64,000 bases of DNA from Gammaproteobacteria bacterium (lineage in GTDB: Bacteria; Pseudomonadota; Gammaproteobacteria; Pseudomonadales; Ketobacteraceae), in NCBI GenBank assembly GCA_013178375.1, contig JABLXQ010000046.1, positions 1 through 64,000 on the forward strand. The letters run 5' to 3'. Below are positions 63,416 to 64,000 of the stretch, piece by piece (the stretch's first letter is position 1; the number at the start of each line of letters is the position of its first letter). The position numbers and the translations under genes are program-made. The notes under the pieces were generated by a model, which saw only the letters and a list, made by a program, of their open reading frames with translations, searched no databases and was not told where the DNA came from.

Positions 63416-64000
63416 TAACATTCCCATGCGGACAAAGGCCCACTGCCCAGATTGCATTCACAACGCCAATCATGGGCATCCCGAGGCGAAAACTGTATCG
63501 CTGGCCCCACAAACAAGCACCCGACATTGCCAAAACAACAACGTCAGCACAGCTGCTCTCACTGCTTTGCATGGCAACAACTGGCCAAGAGATCGAAAGC
63601 AACAGGTTCATAGTAAAACGCATTCAGTTATTGGCTGTCCAGTGATCATTTTATGATCAATTTCAGCAACATCGTTAACCAGTCCTATACGCAAGCCCTG
63701 CGGCTAAAGAATTGGATGTGCTTATGGTGCCCCGCCATAAAACTTAGTAAATTAGCCCAGCCAATACATAAGCTTTCCACACGCACGCGTCTGCCATGGT
63801 CCCTTGCTTGACTACCCATGCATCTGGACGCGGGGAAGAAGCGAACCAATACTGTTTACCTGGCTTCCCCATCGCGCGCCCCTAAGGTTATTCGTTTTCC
63901 TGAAATCCAGTCACACCCGGCATATCCGCCATACCGGGTAGACGGAATTATTATAACCGGCCGGGCAGAGAGACGCAGATCACAAGCCCAAGCAATTATT
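63416..64000. other. Gene-free right end of the window
   Basis: About 585 bp contain no protein-like frame on either strand; the short frames present are Cys/Ser-rich and unlike the neighbours. The sequence is AT-richer than the rest of the window. It contains the 17-bp palindrome annotated separately and probably the promoter of the minus-strand glycosyltransferase-flippase operon. I see no tRNA, repeat or transposase remnant. Confidence 0.5.
63643..63659. promoter_or_regulatory. Perfect 17-bp palindrome, possible operator
   Basis: TGATCAT and ATGATCA flank a TTT spacer. The symmetry and size fit a binding site for a dimeric regulator. It lies about 230 bp upstream of the minus-strand glycosyltransferase start in a gene-free region. 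No regulator can be assigned. Confidence 0.35.

Noticed and set aside
63366-63656. Short open frames at the right end
   Set aside because: No ribosome-binding site or conserved feature, and they overlap the start of a supported glycosyltransferase gene.

Overview
The window is bacterial chromosome, GC-rich and densely coded. It comes from a gammaproteobacterium close to the Pseudomonas/Oceanospirillales group. The main reason is gene order: hflC-hflK-hflX-hfq-miaA-mutL-amidase-tsaE-nnr-queG-orn-rsgA ... motB-motA-HDOD-rhdA-psd (1-20171) is the arrangement known from Pseudomonas, with a NhaP2-type antiporter inserted between rsgA and motB. The species cannot be named from the sequence.

Layout. 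(1) 1-20.2 kb is the conserved housekeeping block: membrane-protease regulators, RNA chaperone, tRNA modification, mismatch repair, peptidoglycan amidase (split by an apparent one-base frameshift), metabolite repair, oligoribonuclease, ribosome assembly, flagellar stator, sulfurtransferase and phospholipid synthesis. (2) 20.2-28.9 kb is mixed accessory sequence: two uncharacterised proteins, a glutathione-transferase-like protein, a Dabb protein, a shikimate-dehydrogenase-like protein coupled to a Tat-exported molybdoenzyme large subunit, a GXWXG/DUF4334 protein and an OafA-type acyltransferase. (3) 29.3-35.9 kb holds four tandem paralogous exported proteins built from Ig-like domains plus one C-terminal fibronectin-III-like domain (2+1, 2+1, 2+1 and 9+1). 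Three are predicted lipoproteins. (4) 36.2-41.8 kb has a family 2 glycosyltransferase, a NodB deacetylase, a GNAT-like protein and a second orphan molybdoenzyme subunit. (5) 42.1-63.4 kb is an exosortase A (XrtA) type exopolysaccharide locus: two asparagine-synthase-like amidotransferases, an acyl carrier protein with its AMP-forming ligase, an NAD-synthetase-like enzyme, a FemAB-like transferase, an FAD oxidoreductase, a CelD-type acetyltransferase, XrtA itself, a polysaccharide deacetylase, an O-acetyltransferase, three glycosyltransferases, a Wzx-type flippase and a protein resembling the PcRGLX/YetA lyases.

How the genes may work together. In region 5 the glycosyltransferases and flippase would build and export a repeat unit. 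The ACP/ligase pair, FemAB, CelD-like and hexapeptide proteins and the amidotransferases would decorate it with acyl, aminoacyl and amide groups. Deacetylases and the lyase-like protein would trim it, and XrtA would process PEP-CTERM proteins. No PEP-CTERM protein, priming glycosyltransferase, Wza/Wzc/Wzz or prsK/prsR is present, so the locus continues outside the window.

Most unusual signals. (a) Three dispersed elements (11.3, 22.9 and 53.1 kb) share a core of about 60 bp, but each copy is enclosed by its own long inverted repeat whose arms match within a copy and differ between copies. (b) A FemAB-like protein carries an N-terminal helical arm resembling the tRNA-binding arm of seryl-tRNA synthetase. 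(c) The Ig-domain family carries cysteine pairs placed on the F-G hairpin, not in the canonical B-F position. (d) A PcRGLX/YetA-like protein sits inside an XrtA locus. (e) The cell-wall amidase gene is frameshifted. No tRNA, rRNA, CRISPR array or transposase was seen.
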